DNA of 64,000 nucleotides from Lewinellaceae bacterium (GTDB taxonomy: Bacteria > Bacteroidota > Bacteroidia > Chitinophagales > Saprospiraceae): the NCBI GenBank assembly GCA_020636215.1, contig JACJYG010000007.1:1-64000 (forward strand). The letters are read 5' to 3'. The first letter of the stretch is position 1; each line of letters opens with the position of its first letter. The notes beneath the pieces are model-generated. The model saw nothing but the letters and a program-made list of their open reading frames with translations, had not been told where the DNA came from and ran no database searches. Below, one piece after another: positions 40,557 through 51,118 of the stretch. The translations under genes and the position numbers were made by a program.

Positions 40557-43500
40557 TAAATTCACGAATTATGCTGACATTAACCAGGGCCATTTTCCTG
40601 GCCTTTATTTGGAGTATGCCGGCCTTGTTATGGAGCACTAATGCTTTTTACTGGGAAGAACCGGACAACTGCCAGTGGCAATTACAACAACCGGCAGTGC
40701 CGTCCCTGGAATGGGCAACCCTTACGGCGGATACCATCCGCCCTATATTTGCTACCCATTCCTGCGACCTGGTCTGCCCGGATTTCCAGGTCGACTGGAT
40801 TGCTGTTAATGCTATCTGCGGAGAGCATAATGGTAAGATCACGGTCTTTCCGGTAGGGTATCCGGCAGGCACTATTTTTCACTATAACTGGAGTGGTAGC
40901 AGCAGCACCTCCAATGTAGCGGAAAACCTGGGCCCTGGTGTCTACACTGTTTCCATCACCGTTGCCCAGTCCGGCAACGGCGATTTCCGGAATTGCGACC
41001 TAGTGGTTCCTATTCCGGTTAGCGAGACGGGTGGCCCCAAGGTGGCGATTAACACCCTACCTGCCAGTTGTTTGACCGAAGATGGAAAAGTCAAATTGAA
41101 TATTCTCTCGGGTACGCCGCCTTTTGTCATCAGTTGGAACGGAAATACCCAAACAGTCAATAGCCTTGGGCTGGTGCAAATCGGCGGCCTGGCTGCCGGA
41201 CAGTATTTCTTTACGGTTACCGACAATAACGGCAACGGCTGCACCACGTCAAAAGTGGTGGACATCGATAGAGACAATAGCGATGTCTTTTCCATCAGCC
41301 TCTCCAAAACGAACCCTTCCGCCTGTGGTACTGATGATGGAACCCTTACTGTAACTTTCAACGGTGGTTTCCCTCCTTACACGGTTTCTATCGGTGCGGG
41401 CATCAATCAGACGACTAGTAGTAATACCTATACCTTTACCGGCCTTCCACCGGCATTGTATACCGTAACGGTCCAGGATGCTTTCCTGTGTGAATCGGAA
41501 GGGGATATTGCCATCTCCAACCAATGCCCGCCTTCCATTAATGGATGGGTAGCTGTTAACGCCGATTGTCCCGATGGTGCAGGGTACCTGACTTTCAATG
41601 GGTCGGGCAGTGCAACGGAATATTTTCAGGTTCGGCAAAAGATATCCACATGGGTAATCGCCACGGTACCCGGCAATCAGGCAGCGGTGATAGCCGTCCC
41701 CTATGGAGAATATAAGATTAAAAGGCTGAGCACTACCGATAATTGTATCTGCGAATTCAAGGTGGCTGTTACAGCCCCTGATCCGCTCCAGGTAATTGTC
41801 GATGCGCAAGGAGGCGAATGTATTCCAGGGGGCTCGACTACAGGGGCCATAAAAATAAATAGCATTACCGGTGGCACACCACCCTACGACATATTGATCA
41901 CGGATGCCTCTGGAGCAGCTGTATCCGATCCCGAATCTTTGGGTGGAGGCGCTTATACCATCCTGGTTACGGACGCCAATAATTGTCAAGCCGTTACGAC
42001 CGCTGTGGTATTGATCGGTGGTGGTGGGCTGGTAGATATCAGCATAAGGCCACAGGATACCCTTATTTGTGAAGGCGGTTCTGTCTTGCTTGAGGCTGGT
42101 GTGGCGCCAGATACGATACCGGCTAGCATCACCTGGTATAACGCCAGTTGGGATAGCCTGGGCGCCGGCAACTCCTTTTTAACCACACCGCCGGCTGGTA
42201 TCAACGAATATTGGGCTGTGGCTTCCGGGCCTTGTAATGCGGATACAGCCTTTACCCGGGTCAAGGTGGCAGCAGCAGGGGCTCTGACGGTAATGCCGGA
42301 TGACACGCTGGTTTGCACTGCAGATACGGTTCATCTCACGGTTTCCGGTGTTTTGGCGGAATGTGTGGTTTGGTTAAATAGTGGGGGGGCGCCGGTGGAT
42401 ACCGGTGCACAACTCGCATTCGTTCCACAACCTGGCGCGAATACCTATATTGCTACCTTGCCAGGACTGGACGCCTGCGTTATCCCGGATACGGCCAAGG
42501 TGTTCTTGCTGCCGTCTTCCATTTCGGTGAGCATCCAATCAGAAAATGCCAAACTTTGTGTAGGCGACACGGCCTGCCTGGCTGCTACCGTGAATCCTGC
42601 CGATGCTATGGCCACGGTCACCTGGTTTGATGAAAGCGGAGCAGAAGTGGGCACGGGATTGGAGTTATGCGTCTCTCCCTCCACAGCCGGCAATTTCACC
42701 TATACTGCTATAGCTGATAATGGTTGCAATACGGACACCGCCTCAGCGCCAGTCGTCGTCATCGCCGATAATACGAAGATCGAGATCATGCCATCGGACA
42801 CGGTAGTGTGCGGGGCAGTGGAAGTGTGCCTGGAGGCGAGTTCACTGGCGCCGGAGTGCGTGGTGTGGACGAACCTAACGGGCGACACGCTGGGCGCCGG
42901 CGGGACGCTGTGCGTAACCCCGTCTCCTGGGCTGAACACATATATCGCGAGCATCCCCGGGCTATCCTGCGTAGAGGCGGATACGGCTACGGTGAAGCTG
43001 GTACCGGATAGCCTGACGGTAAGCATCGCCCCGGACCCGGCCAAACTTTGCGTAGGCGATACGGCCTGCCTGGTAGCGACGGTAGGGCCGAGCGATTTGA
43101 TGGCGATGGTCAGCTGGCTGGACGAAAGCGGAGCGGAAGTAGGGACGGGTTTAGAGTTGTGTGTATCACCGCCGGCGGCGGGAACATATACGTATACCGC
43201 GGTAGCGGACAATGGCTGTTCTACGGCCAGCGCCACAGCAGAGGTGGTCGTCATCGCCGATAATACGAAGATCGAGATCATGCCATCGGACACGGTTGTG
43301 TGCGGGGCAGTGGAAGTGTGCCTGGAGGCGAATTCACCGGCGCCGGAGTGCGTGGTGTGGACGAACCTAACGGGCGACACGCTGGGCGCCGGCGGGACGC
43401 TGTGCGTAACCCCGTCTCCTGGGCTGAACACATACATCGCGAGCATCCCGGGCTTATCCTGCGTAGAAGCGGATACGGCTACGGTGAAGCTGGTGCCGGA

Positions 43501-46500
43501 TAGCCTGACGGTGAGCATCGCGCCGGACCCGGCCAAACTTTGCGTAGGCGACACGGCCTGCCTGGTAGCCACGGTAGGGCCGGATGGCTCAATGGCAACG
43601 GTCACCTGGCTGGACGAAAGCGGAGCGGAAGTAGGGACGGGTTTAGAGTTGTGTGTATCACCGCCGGCGGCGGGAACATATACGTATACCGCGGTGGCGG
43701 ACAATGGCTGTTCTACGGCCAGCGCCACAGCAGAGGTGGTCGTCATCGCCGATAATACGAAGATCGAGATCATGCCATCGGACACGGTAGTGTGCGGGGC
43801 AGTGGAAGTGTGCCTGGAGGCGAGTTCACCGGCGCCGGAGTGCGTGGTGTGGACGAACCTAACGGGCGACACGCTGGGCGCCGGCGGGACGCTGTGCGTA
43901 ACCCCGTCTCCTGGGCTGAACACATACATCGCGAGCATCCCGGGCTTATCCTGCGTAGAGGCGGATACGGCCACGGTGAAGCTGGTGCCGGATAGCCTGA
44001 CGGTGAGCATCGCCCCGGACCCGGCCAAACTTTGCGTAGGCGACACGGCCTGCCTGGTAGCCACGGTAGGGCCGGATGGCTCAATGGCAACGGTCAGCTG
44101 GCTGGACGAAAGCGGAGCGGAAGTAGGGACGGGTGAAACCTTATGTGTATCTCCGGCTGCTGTTGGAACTTATACGTATACCGCAGTAGCGGACAACGGT
44201 TGCTCTACGGCCAGCGCCACAGCAGAGGTGGTCGTCATCGCCGATAATACGAAGATCGAGATCATGCCATCGGACACGGTTGTGTGCGGGGCAGTGGAAG
44301 TGTGCCTGGAGGCGAATTCACCGGCGCCGGAGTGCGTGGTGTGGACGAACCTAACGGGCGACACGCTGGGCGCCGGCGGGACGCTGTGCGTAACCCCGTC
44401 TCCTGGGCTGAACACATACATCGCGAGCATCCCGGGCTTATCCTGCGTAGAAGCGGATACGGCTACGGTGAAGCTGGTGCCGGATAGCCTGACGGTGAGC
44501 ATCGCGCCGGACCCGGCCAAACTTTGCGTAGGCGACACGGCCTGCCTGGTAGCCACGGTAGGGCCGGATGGCTCAATGGCAACGGTCACCTGGCTGGACG
44601 AAAGCGGAGCGGAAGTAGGGACGGGTTTAGAGTTGTGTGTATCACCGCCGGCGGCGGGAACATATACGTATACCGCGGTGGCGGACAATGGCTGTTCTAC
44701 GGCCAGCGCTACGGCAGAGGTGGTCGTCATCGCCGACAGTACGAAGATAGAAATTATGCCATCGGACACAGTAGTGTGCGGGGCGGTGGAAGTGTGCCTG
44801 GAGGCGAGTTCTCCTGCGCCGGAATGTATTGTGTGGACGAACCTGGCGGGCGACACGCTGGGCGCCGGCGGAACGCTGTGCGTAACCCCGTCTCCTGGGC
44901 TGAACACATACATAGCGAGCATCCCCGGCCTATCCTGCGTAGAAGCGGATACGGCCACGGTGAAGCTGGTGCCGGATAGCCTGACGGTGAGCATCGCGCC
45001 GGACCCGGCCAAACTTTGCGTAGGCGACACAGCCTGCCTGGTAGCGACGGTAGGGCCGAGCGATTTAATGGCAACGGTCAGCTGGCTGGACGAAAGCGGA
45101 GCGGAAGTAGGGACAGGTTTAGAATTGTGTGTATCACCGGCGGCTGCGGGAACATATATGTATACCGCGGTGGCGGACAATGGCTGTTCTACGGCCAGCG
45201 CTACGGCAGAGGTGGTCGTCATCGCCGACAGTACGAAGATAGAAATTATGCCATCGGACACAGTAGTGTGCGGGCCGGTGGAAGTGTGCCTGGAGGCGAG
45301 TTCTCCTGCGCCGGAATGTATTGTGTGGACGAACCTGGCGGGCGACACGCTGGGCGCCGGCGGAACGCTGTGCGTAACTCCGTCTCCTGGGCTGAACACT
45401 TATATCGCGAGCATCCCGGGCTTATCCTGCGTAGAAGCGGATACGGCCACGGTGAAGCTGGTGCCGGATAGCCTGACGGTGAGCATCGCCCCGGACCCGG
45501 CCAAACTTTGCGTAGGCGACACAGCCTGCCTGGTAGCGACGGTAGGGCCGAGCGATTTAATGGCAACGGTCAGTTGGCTGGACGAAAGCGGAGCGGAAGT
45601 AGGGACAGGTTTAGAATTGTGTGTATCACCGGCGGCTGCGGGAACATATATGTATACCGCGGTGGCGGACAATGGCTGTTCTACGGCCAGCGCTACGGCA
45701 GAGGTGGTAGTCATCGCCGACAGTACGAAGATAGAAATCATGCCATCGGACACGATAGTGTGCGGGGCAGTGGAAGTGTGCCTGGAAGCGAGTTCACCGG
45801 CGCCGGAGTGCGTGGTGTGGACGAACCTAGCTGGCGACACGCTGGGCGCCGGCGGAACGCTGTGCGTAACTCCGTCTCCTGGGCTGAACACTTATATCGC
45901 GAGCATCCCGGGCTTATCCTGCGTAGAGGCGGATACGGCTACGGTGAAGCTGGTGCCGGATAGCCTGACGGTGAGCATCGCCCCGGACCCGGCGAAACTT
46001 TGCGTAGGCGACACAGCCTGCCTGGTAGCCACAGTAGGGCCGAGCGATTTAATGGCGATGGTCACCTGGCTGGACGAAAGCGGAGCGGAAGTAGGGACGG
46101 GTTTAGAATTGTGTGTATCACCGGCGGCGGCGGGAACATATACGTATACCGCGGTGGCGGACAACGGTTGCTCTACGGCCAGCGCCACGGCAGAGGTGGT
46201 CGTCATCGCCGACAGTACGAAGATAGAAATTATGCCATCGGACACAGTAGTGTGCGGGCCGGTGGAAGTGTGCCTGGAGGCGAGTTCTCCTGCGCCGGAA
46301 TGTATTGTGTGGACGAACCTGGCGGGCGACACGCTGGGCGCCGGCGGAACGCTGTGCGTAACCCCGTCTCCTGGGCTGAACACATACATAGCGAGCATCC
46401 CGGGCTTATCCTGCGTAGAGGCGGATACGGCCACGGTGAAGCTGGTGCCGGATAGCCTGACGGTGAGCATCGCCCCGGACCCGGCGAAACTTTGCGTAGG

Positions 46501-49500
46501 CGACACAGCCTGCCTGGTAGCCACAGTAGGGCCGAGCGATTTAATGGCGATGGTCACCTGGCTGGACGAAAGCGGAGCGGAAGTAGGGACGGGTTTAGAG
46601 TTGTGTGTATCACCGGCGGCGGCGGGAACATATACGTATACCGCGGTGGCGGACAACGGTTGCTCTACGGCCAGCGCCACGGCAGAGGTGGTCGTCATCG
46701 CCGACAGTACGAAGATAGAAATTATGCCATCGGACACAGTAGTGTGCGGGCCGGTGGAAGTGTGCCTGGAGGCGAGTTCTCCTGCGCCGGAATGTATTGT
46801 GTGGACGAACCTGGCGGGCGACACGCTGGGCGCCGGCGGGACGCTGTGCGTAACCCCGTCTCCTGGGCTGAACACATACATCGCGAGCATCCCGGGCTTA
46901 TCCTGCGTAGAGGCGGATACGGCCACGGTGAAGCTGGTGCCGGATAGCCTGACGGTGAGCATCGCCCCGGACCCGGCGAAACTTTGCGTAGGCGACACGG
47001 CCTGCCTGGTAGCGACGGTAGGGCCGAGCGATTTGATGGCAACGGTCACCTGGCTGGACGAAAGCGGAGCGGAAGTAGGGACGGGTTTAGAGTTGTGTGT
47101 ATCACCGCCGGCGGCGGGAACATATACGTATACCGCGGTGGCGGACAATGGCTGTTCTACGGCCAGCGCTACGGCAGAGGTGGTCGTCATCGCCGACAGT
47201 ACGAAGATAGAAATCATGCCATCGGACACAGTAGTGTGCGGGCCGGTGGAAGTGTGCCTGGAGGCGAGTTCACCGGCGCCGGAGTGCATAGTGTGGACGA
47301 ACCTAACGGGCGACACGCTGGGCGCCGGCGGAACGCTGTGCGTAACCCCGTCTCCTGGGCTGAACACATACATAGCGAGCATCCCGGGCTTATCCTGCGT
47401 AGAGGCGGATACGGCCACGGTGAAGCTGGTGCCGGATAGCCTGACGGTGAGCATCGCCCCGGACCCGGCCAAACTTTGCGTAGGCGACACAGCCTGCCTG
47501 GTAGCCACAGTAGGGCCGAGCGATTTAATGGCAACGGTCAGTTGGCTGGACGAAAGCGGAGCGGAAGTAGGGACGGGTTTAGAATTGTGTGTATCACCGG
47601 CGGCGGCGGGAACATATACGTATACCGCGGTGGCGGACAACGGTTGCTCTACGGCGAGCGCCACGGCAGAGGTGGTCGTCATCGCCGACAGTACGAAGAT
47701 AGAAATTATGCCATCGGACACAGTAGTGTGCGGGCCGGTGGAAGTGTGCCTGGAGGCGAGTTCACCGGCGCCGGAGTGCGTGGTGTGGACGAACCTGGCG
47801 GGCGACACGCTGGGCGCCGGCGGGACGCTGTGCGTAACCCCGTCTCCTGGGCTGAACACATACATCGCGAGCATCCCGGGCTTATCCTGCGTAGAGGCGG
47901 ATACGGCCACGGTGAAGCTGGTGCCGGATAGCCTGACGGTGAGCATCGCCCCGGACCCGGCGAAACTTTGCGTAGGCGACACAGCCTGCCTGGTAGCCAC
48001 GGTAGGGCCGAGCGATTTGATGGCAACGGTCATCTGGCTGGACGAAAGCGGAGCGGAAGTAGGGACGGGTTTAGAATTGTGTGTATCACCGCCGGCGGCG
48101 GGAACATATACGTATACCGCGGTGGCGGACAACGGTTGCTCTACGGCCAGCGCGACGGCAGAAGTCATCGTGATAGCGGATAGCACGAAGATCGAGATCA
48201 CAAACGGCAATTACATTTTTATTTGTGCCCCGGTTGAAGAGGTTTGCCTGGTAGCAGCAGGGCCGGCGCCGGAATGTATTGTGTGGACAGATCTTGCCGG
48301 TAATTCATTAGGCACGGGGGCTGAATTGTGTGTGACGCCACCTTTAGGCGTAAGCCAGTATATTGCTACCATTCCTGGACTGGCTTGTGTGGAAGCCGAT
48401 ACAGCAACAATCTTTGTTGATACCATTCCGCCGGTACTTCCCGTGTTGCCAGACCCAGTTAAGATATGCCTGGGCGATACCCTGAAAATCGAAGTACCCG
48501 ATGTCAACGCAAGTTATACCTGGCAGGATACCCTGGGCAATGTTCTGGCGACTGATACAAGCCTCTGCCTGGTGCCGCAGGATACGGGCACCTATGCCTT
48601 CATTTTTGAATTATTCAATGGTTGTGGTACCCTTAGGGATACGATTACGGCTGTTGTAGTGGATAGCGCCAAGATACAGATCCAATGGGATCCGATGGAA
48701 GTGCTTTGTCAGCCGGATACGGTTTGTATTGAAGCCATTGCACCTGCTGCGGAGTGTATTGTCTGGACTGATCTGGAGGGCAATCCAGTGGATACTGGTG
48801 CTCAATTGTGCATGTACCTTGAGCCTGGTGTGTACACTTACATTGCTTCCATTCCTGGCCTGGATTGCATTGAGTCGGATACCACTACGATAAAAGTACT
48901 GCCAGATACGCTTAACCTTTCCATTTTGCTTTCTGCTTCGGCCATTTGCGAAGGGGATGAGGTGACGCTGACAGCGGTTGTGGAACCGGCCTGGACGATG
49001 GAAACGGTGAGTTGGTACGACAGTGATTTCAACCTGATTGAAACAGGGGCTTCCATTACGCAGGCGCCATTGGCTGGTATGCATACTTACTATGCAGTAG
49101 CCGATAATGGATGCGTCCGGGATACAGCGGAAGCGGCTGTACTGGTAGAATCACTCAACCTGGAGATATTTGCCGAACCATCGACTATCTGTGCTGGAGA
49201 CACCACACTGCTGAGGGTAGTGGGCTGTTTAGACTGTGATTACAATTGGTCGCCCACCAATTCTTTGGATGATCCTACTATCGACAGCCCTATTGCAACA
49301 CCGGCAGTGACGACTACTTACACCGTCATAGTATCCGGAGAAGTATGTGTAGATACCTTAAATGTTACCGTCACAGTGGAAGATTGTCCGGAGTGTCTGG
49401 AAAAATTCTTTGTGGCTACGGGTTTCCGTCCGGATGGGCAGCCCAAAAATATCAGTTCCAACAACGTAACTTGTTTGCGTAGTGAATACCTGAATGATTT

Positions 49501-49723
49501 CGAAGAGATCTATTTCATTATTTACAGCCGATGGGGCGAGGAGGTGTTCCGCTACGAGTACAAGCAGTCATCCGGCCGGACGATCGTTCCGGAAGACTTG
49601 TGCTGGGATGGCCAGTTCAACGGCAAGCAATTACCGCCGGATGTATATGGCTATTACGTGAAGGTAAAGTGCCCTAATATGGATGCGCAAGATGAAAAGG
49701 GGAACATTACCTTGCTGCGCTAA
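40553..49723 (+). CDS. Giant repetitive surface adhesin (SprB-like) with T9SS type B sorting domain
   Basis: 3056 residues. A signal peptide lies in about the first 25-30. Residues about 60-500 contain about five SprB-type repeats (for example CGTDDGTLTVTFNGGFPPYT, GLPPALYTVTVQDAF and NSITGGTPPYDILITD). Residues about 500-745 and 2549-2860 are diverged Ig/PKD-like domains. Residues about 745-2548 are eleven near-identical 164-residue units, each of two cysteine-containing beta domains. The end is a type B (CHU_C) sorting domain: IYSRWGEEVFRYEYK, LCWDGQFNGKQL and final NITLLR. It is probably exported by T9SS with the PorP/SprF partner, for adhesion or gliding. The start could be the ATG at 40571. 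It ends just before a hairpin terminator. Confidence 0.9.
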   Translation: MINSRIMLTLTRAIFLAFIWSMPALLWSTNAFYWEEPDNCQWQLQQPAVPSLEWATLTADTIRPIFATHSCDLVCPDFQVDWIAVNAICGEHNGKITVFPVGYPAGTIFHYNWSGSSSTSNVAENLGPGVYTVSITVAQSGNGDFRNCDLVVPIPVSETGGPKVAINTLPASCLTEDGKVKLNILSGTPPFVISWNGNTQTVNSLGLVQIGGLAAGQYFFTVTDNNGNGCTTSKVVDIDRDNSDVFSISLSKTNPSACGTDDGTLTVTFNGGFPPYTVSIGAGINQTTSSNTYTFTGLPPALYTVTVQDAFLCESEGDIAISNQCPPSINGWVAVNADCPDGAGYLTFNGSGSATEYFQVRQKISTWVIATVPGNQAAVIAVPYGEYKIKRLSTTDNCICEFKVAVTAPDPLQVIVDAQGGECIPGGSTTGAIKINSITGGTPPYDILITDASGAAVSDPESLGGGAYTILVTDANNCQAVTTAVVLIGGGGLVDISIRPQDTLICEGGSVLLEAGVAPDTIPASITWYNASWDSLGAGNSFLTTPPAGINEYWAVASGPCNADTAFTRVKVAAAGALTVMPDDTLVCTADTVHLTVSGVLAECVVWLNSGGAPVDTGAQLAFVPQPGANTYIATLPGLDACVIPDTAKVFLLPSSISVSIQSENAKLCVGDTACLAATVNPADAMATVTWFDESGAEVGTGLELCVSPSTAGNFTYTAIADNGCNTDTASAPVVVIADNTKIEIMPSDTVVCGAVEVCLEASSLAPECVVWTNLTGDTLGAGGTLCVTPSPGLNTYIASIPGLSCVEADTATVKLVPDSLTVSIAPDPAKLCVGDTACLVATVGPSDLMAMVSWLDESGAEVGTGLELCVSPPAAGTYTYTAVADNGCSTASATAEVVVIADNTKIEIMPSDTVVCGAVEVCLEANSPAPECVVWTNLTGDTLGAGGTLCVTPSPGLNTYIASIPGLSCVEADTATVKLVPDSLTVSIAPDPAKLCVGDTACLVATVGPDGSMATVTWLDESGAEVGTGLELCVSPPAAGTYTYTAVADNGCSTASATAEVVVIADNTKIEIMPSDTVVCGAVEVCLEASSPAPECVVWTNLTGDTLGAGGTLCVTPSPGLNTYIASIPGLSCVEADTATVKLVPDSLTVSIAPDPAKLCVGDTACLVATVGPDGSMATVSWLDESGAEVGTGETLCVSPAAVGTYTYTAVADNGCSTASATAEVVVIADNTKIEIMPSDTVVCGAVEVCLEANSPAPECVVWTNLTGDTLGAGGTLCVTPSPGLNTYIASIPGLSCVEADTATVKLVPDSLTVSIAPDPAKLCVGDTACLVATVGPDGSMATVTWLDESGAEVGTGLELCVSPPAAGTYTYTAVADNGCSTASATAEVVVIADSTKIEIMPSDTVVCGAVEVCLEASSPAPECIVWTNLAGDTLGAGGTLCVTPSPGLNTYIASIPGLSCVEADTATVKLVPDSLTVSIAPDPAKLCVGDTACLVATVGPSDLMATVSWLDESGAEVGTGLELCVSPAAAGTYMYTAVADNGCSTASATAEVVVIADSTKIEIMPSDTVVCGPVEVCLEASSPAPECIVWTNLAGDTLGAGGTLCVTPSPGLNTYIASIPGLSCVEADTATVKLVPDSLTVSIAPDPAKLCVGDTACLVATVGPSDLMATVSWLDESGAEVGTGLELCVSPAAAGTYMYTAVADNGCSTASATAEVVVIADSTKIEIMPSDTIVCGAVEVCLEASSPAPECVVWTNLAGDTLGAGGTLCVTPSPGLNTYIASIPGLSCVEADTATVKLVPDSLTVSIAPDPAKLCVGDTACLVATVGPSDLMAMVTWLDESGAEVGTGLELCVSPAAAGTYTYTAVADNGCSTASATAEVVVIADSTKIEIMPSDTVVCGPVEVCLEASSPAPECIVWTNLAGDTLGAGGTLCVTPSPGLNTYIASIPGLSCVEADTATVKLVPDSLTVSIAPDPAKLCVGDTACLVATVGPSDLMAMVTWLDESGAEVGTGLELCVSPAAAGTYTYTAVADNGCSTASATAEVVVIADSTKIEIMPSDTVVCGPVEVCLEASSPAPECIVWTNLAGDTLGAGGTLCVTPSPGLNTYIASIPGLSCVEADTATVKLVPDSLTVSIAPDPAKLCVGDTACLVATVGPSDLMATVTWLDESGAEVGTGLELCVSPPAAGTYTYTAVADNGCSTASATAEVVVIADSTKIEIMPSDTVVCGPVEVCLEASSPAPECIVWTNLTGDTLGAGGTLCVTPSPGLNTYIASIPGLSCVEADTATVKLVPDSLTVSIAPDPAKLCVGDTACLVATVGPSDLMATVSWLDESGAEVGTGLELCVSPAAAGTYTYTAVADNGCSTASATAEVVVIADSTKIEIMPSDTVVCGPVEVCLEASSPAPECVVWTNLAGDTLGAGGTLCVTPSPGLNTYIASIPGLSCVEADTATVKLVPDSLTVSIAPDPAKLCVGDTACLVATVGPSDLMATVIWLDESGAEVGTGLELCVSPPAAGTYTYTAVADNGCSTASATAEVIVIADSTKIEITNGNYIFICAPVEEVCLVAAGPAPECIVWTDLAGNSLGTGAELCVTPPLGVSQYIATIPGLACVEADTATIFVDTIPPVLPVLPDPVKICLGDTLKIEVPDVNASYTWQDTLGNVLATDTSLCLVPQDTGTYAFIFELFNGCGTLRDTITAVVVDSAKIQIQWDPMEVLCQPDTVCIEAIAPAAECIVWTDLEGNPVDTGAQLCMYLEPGVYTYIASIPGLDCIESDTTTIKVLPDTLNLSILLSASAICEGDEVTLTAVVEPAWTMETVSWYDSDFNLIETGASITQAPLAGMHTYYAVADNGCVRDTAEAAVLVESLNLEIFAEPSTICAGDTTLLRVVGCLDCDYNWSPTNSLDDPTIDSPIATPAVTTTYTVIVSGEVCVDTLNVTVTVEDCPECLEKFFVATGFRPDGQPKNISSNNVTCLRSEYLNDFEEIYFIIYSRWGEEVFRYEYKQSSGRTIVPEDLCWDGQFNGKQLPPDVYGYYVKVKCPNMDAQDEKGNITLLR
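42785..48196 (+). repeat. Eleven tandem 492-bp units inside the adhesin gene
   Basis: Units start at 42785 and every 492 bp to 47705, each 164 codons, from KIEIMPSDTVVCG to the next. They are nearly identical, with a few alternating variants: GAVEV or GPVEV, EANSP or EASSP, NTKIE (units 1-4) or STKIE (units 5-11), PSDLMA or PDGSMA, TNLTG or TNLAG. The mixed variants indicate repeated exchange between units. Because the unit length is a multiple of three, other frames also stay open, producing long false reading frames on both strands. Confidence 0.95.
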
Positions 49724-49743
49724 AAAAAGTAGAAAACAGGAGG

Positions 49744-49771
49744 AGAGCGCCGAAAAATTCGGCGCTCTTTT
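49744..49771 (+). terminator. Terminator after the adhesin gene
   Basis: The stem AGAGCGCCGA / TCGGCGCTCT around AAAAT is followed by TTTT. It lies 20 bp past the adhesin stop and borders the convergent hydrolase gene's stop at 49771. Confidence 0.85.
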
Positions 49772-50985
49772 CATTTCAGGCTGCTATTAATCTGGATCGG
49801 GCTATGCAGCGTCCGGTGTACCGGACATTTGTTGGCGATCTCGAGTAGCCGCAGCCTTTGCTCTTCCGATAGGGGGCCTTCCAGTTCGATCACACGGTCG
49901 AAGTAATCGATTTTGCTTTTAGGGTCCTCCATGTTTTCGGAGTCTTTAGCGTGGTCTTTATAGTGTTCGAGGTGTACGCGGACCTCGTGCAGCGGCCATT
50001 TTTTTCGGCGGGCGTACATTTGAAGGGTCATGGCAGTGCAGGCGCCCAGTCCTGCAGAGACCAGGTCGTAAGGCGAAGGGCCAAAGTCATTGCCCCCCAG
50101 GGATTCGGGTTCATCAGCGGTCAGGCTGTGCTGGCGCACCATTACATCAGTGGTATAGGCCTGTTCTCCTAGCCTTACGGCCACTTCTTTTTCCACTTTC
50201 AGTGCTTCCTTTTTTGGGTTATCCAGATAGCGGCTGGCCCAGCTGGCGATCATTTCGCCGGCATAAAGGGCATCTTCTCTGTCCGAGAGCAGATGATCGG
50301 CGCCATCGAGGGAGATGTAACTTTTGGGGTGGCGGGCAACCTGGTAAAGGCGAGCGGCATTTTCAATTGATACCGTCCGGTCCTGAGGGGAGTGCAGGAT
50401 GAGCAGGGCGCGCCCGAGCCGCTCGATCTTAGGCTCCAAATTTTGCTGCTGGATGTCTTCCAGGAATTGCTTCTTCACGGAAAAGGCCTGCCCACCGATG
50501 GATACTTCGGCTACGCCTTTTAATTCCATTTCCTCCTGTTTCCCTTTCAACAAATGACTGATGTGCTCTGGGGCATAGGGTGCGCCAATAGTGGCTACTG
50601 CCTTTACAGAAGGGAGCTCATGCGCCGCGCTTAGCACTGCTGCTCCGCCCAATGAATGCCCCACCAGCAGGCTGGGCGCCGAATACTGTTCGGACAGGAA
50701 ACGCCCTGCCTGAACCAGGTGGTCTACGTTAGAAGAAAAACTGGTGTTGCCCAAAGTCCTCTCACTTGACCCCAACCCCGTGAAGTCGAACCTCAGCACA
50801 GCTATCCCTTTCATGGTAAGGGCCCTGCTGATGGAGCATTCTGCCGCCAGGTTTTTGGTACAGGTGAAACAATGAGCAAGTATAGCATAGGCATAAGGGA
50901 GCTGGTTGACGGGCATTTCCAGTAGGCCGGACAGCATTTCTCCCCGGCTATTTTTAAAAGTGACTTTTTGATTTTTCATAACCAA
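49771..50985 (-). CDS. Alpha/beta hydrolase fused to OsmC-family domain
   Basis: 404 residues, a known two-domain arrangement. Residues about 1-250 are an alpha/beta hydrolase with nucleophile S111 in VGHSLGGAA, an aspartate in HSPQDRTVS and a histidine in GADHLLSD. Residues about 265-404 are an OsmC-type peroxiredoxin domain with the two redox cysteines in GLGACTAMTLQMYARRK and ANKCPVHRTL. OsmC domains reduce organic hydroperoxides; the hydrolase part may act on esters of these, but the substrate is unknown. The start is 50985 or two codons later. It is convergent with the adhesin gene. Confidence 0.88.
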   Translation of the reverse strand: MVMKNQKVTFKNSRGEMLSGLLEMPVNQLPYAYAILAHCFTCTKNLAAECSISRALTMKGIAVLRFDFTGLGSSERTLGNTSFSSNVDHLVQAGRFLSEQYSAPSLLVGHSLGGAAVLSAAHELPSVKAVATIGAPYAPEHISHLLKGKQEEMELKGVAEVSIGGQAFSVKKQFLEDIQQQNLEPKIERLGRALLILHSPQDRTVSIENAARLYQVARHPKSYISLDGADHLLSDREDALYAGEMIASWASRYLDNPKKEALKVEKEVAVRLGEQAYTTDVMVRQHSLTADEPESLGGNDFGPSPYDLVSAGLGACTAMTLQMYARRKKWPLHEVRVHLEHYKDHAKDSENMEDPKSKIDYFDRVIELEGPLSEEQRLRLLEIANKCPVHRTLHSPIQINSSLK

Positions 50986-51118
50986 TTAGTTTTGTGCGAA
51001 TATAAGAAAGGCCTTTAGGCTGAAAGTCCGAATGTTGGCAGGCCGGGCGTCGATTTGTCAATGGGCAATTAAACGTTCGACGTTCAGACATGCGGCATAT
51101 TCTTTCCGGGCATATTGC

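Noticed and set aside
42808..48183. Repeated plus-strand frames beginning MRGSGSVPGG or MRRRHSLPGS
   Set aside because: Out-of-frame readings of the adhesin units with arginine/glycine-rich composition and no independent signals.
42785..48196. Possible separate genes for each 492-bp unit
   Set aside because: A single frame runs through all units without stops and joins a signal peptide to a T9SS sorting domain.
42700..48210. Long antisense reading frames in the adhesin repeats, up to 772 residues
   Set aside because: The 492-bp unit is a multiple of three and GC-rich, so a frame open in one unit stays open in all. They have no start context and a strongly repetitive composition.
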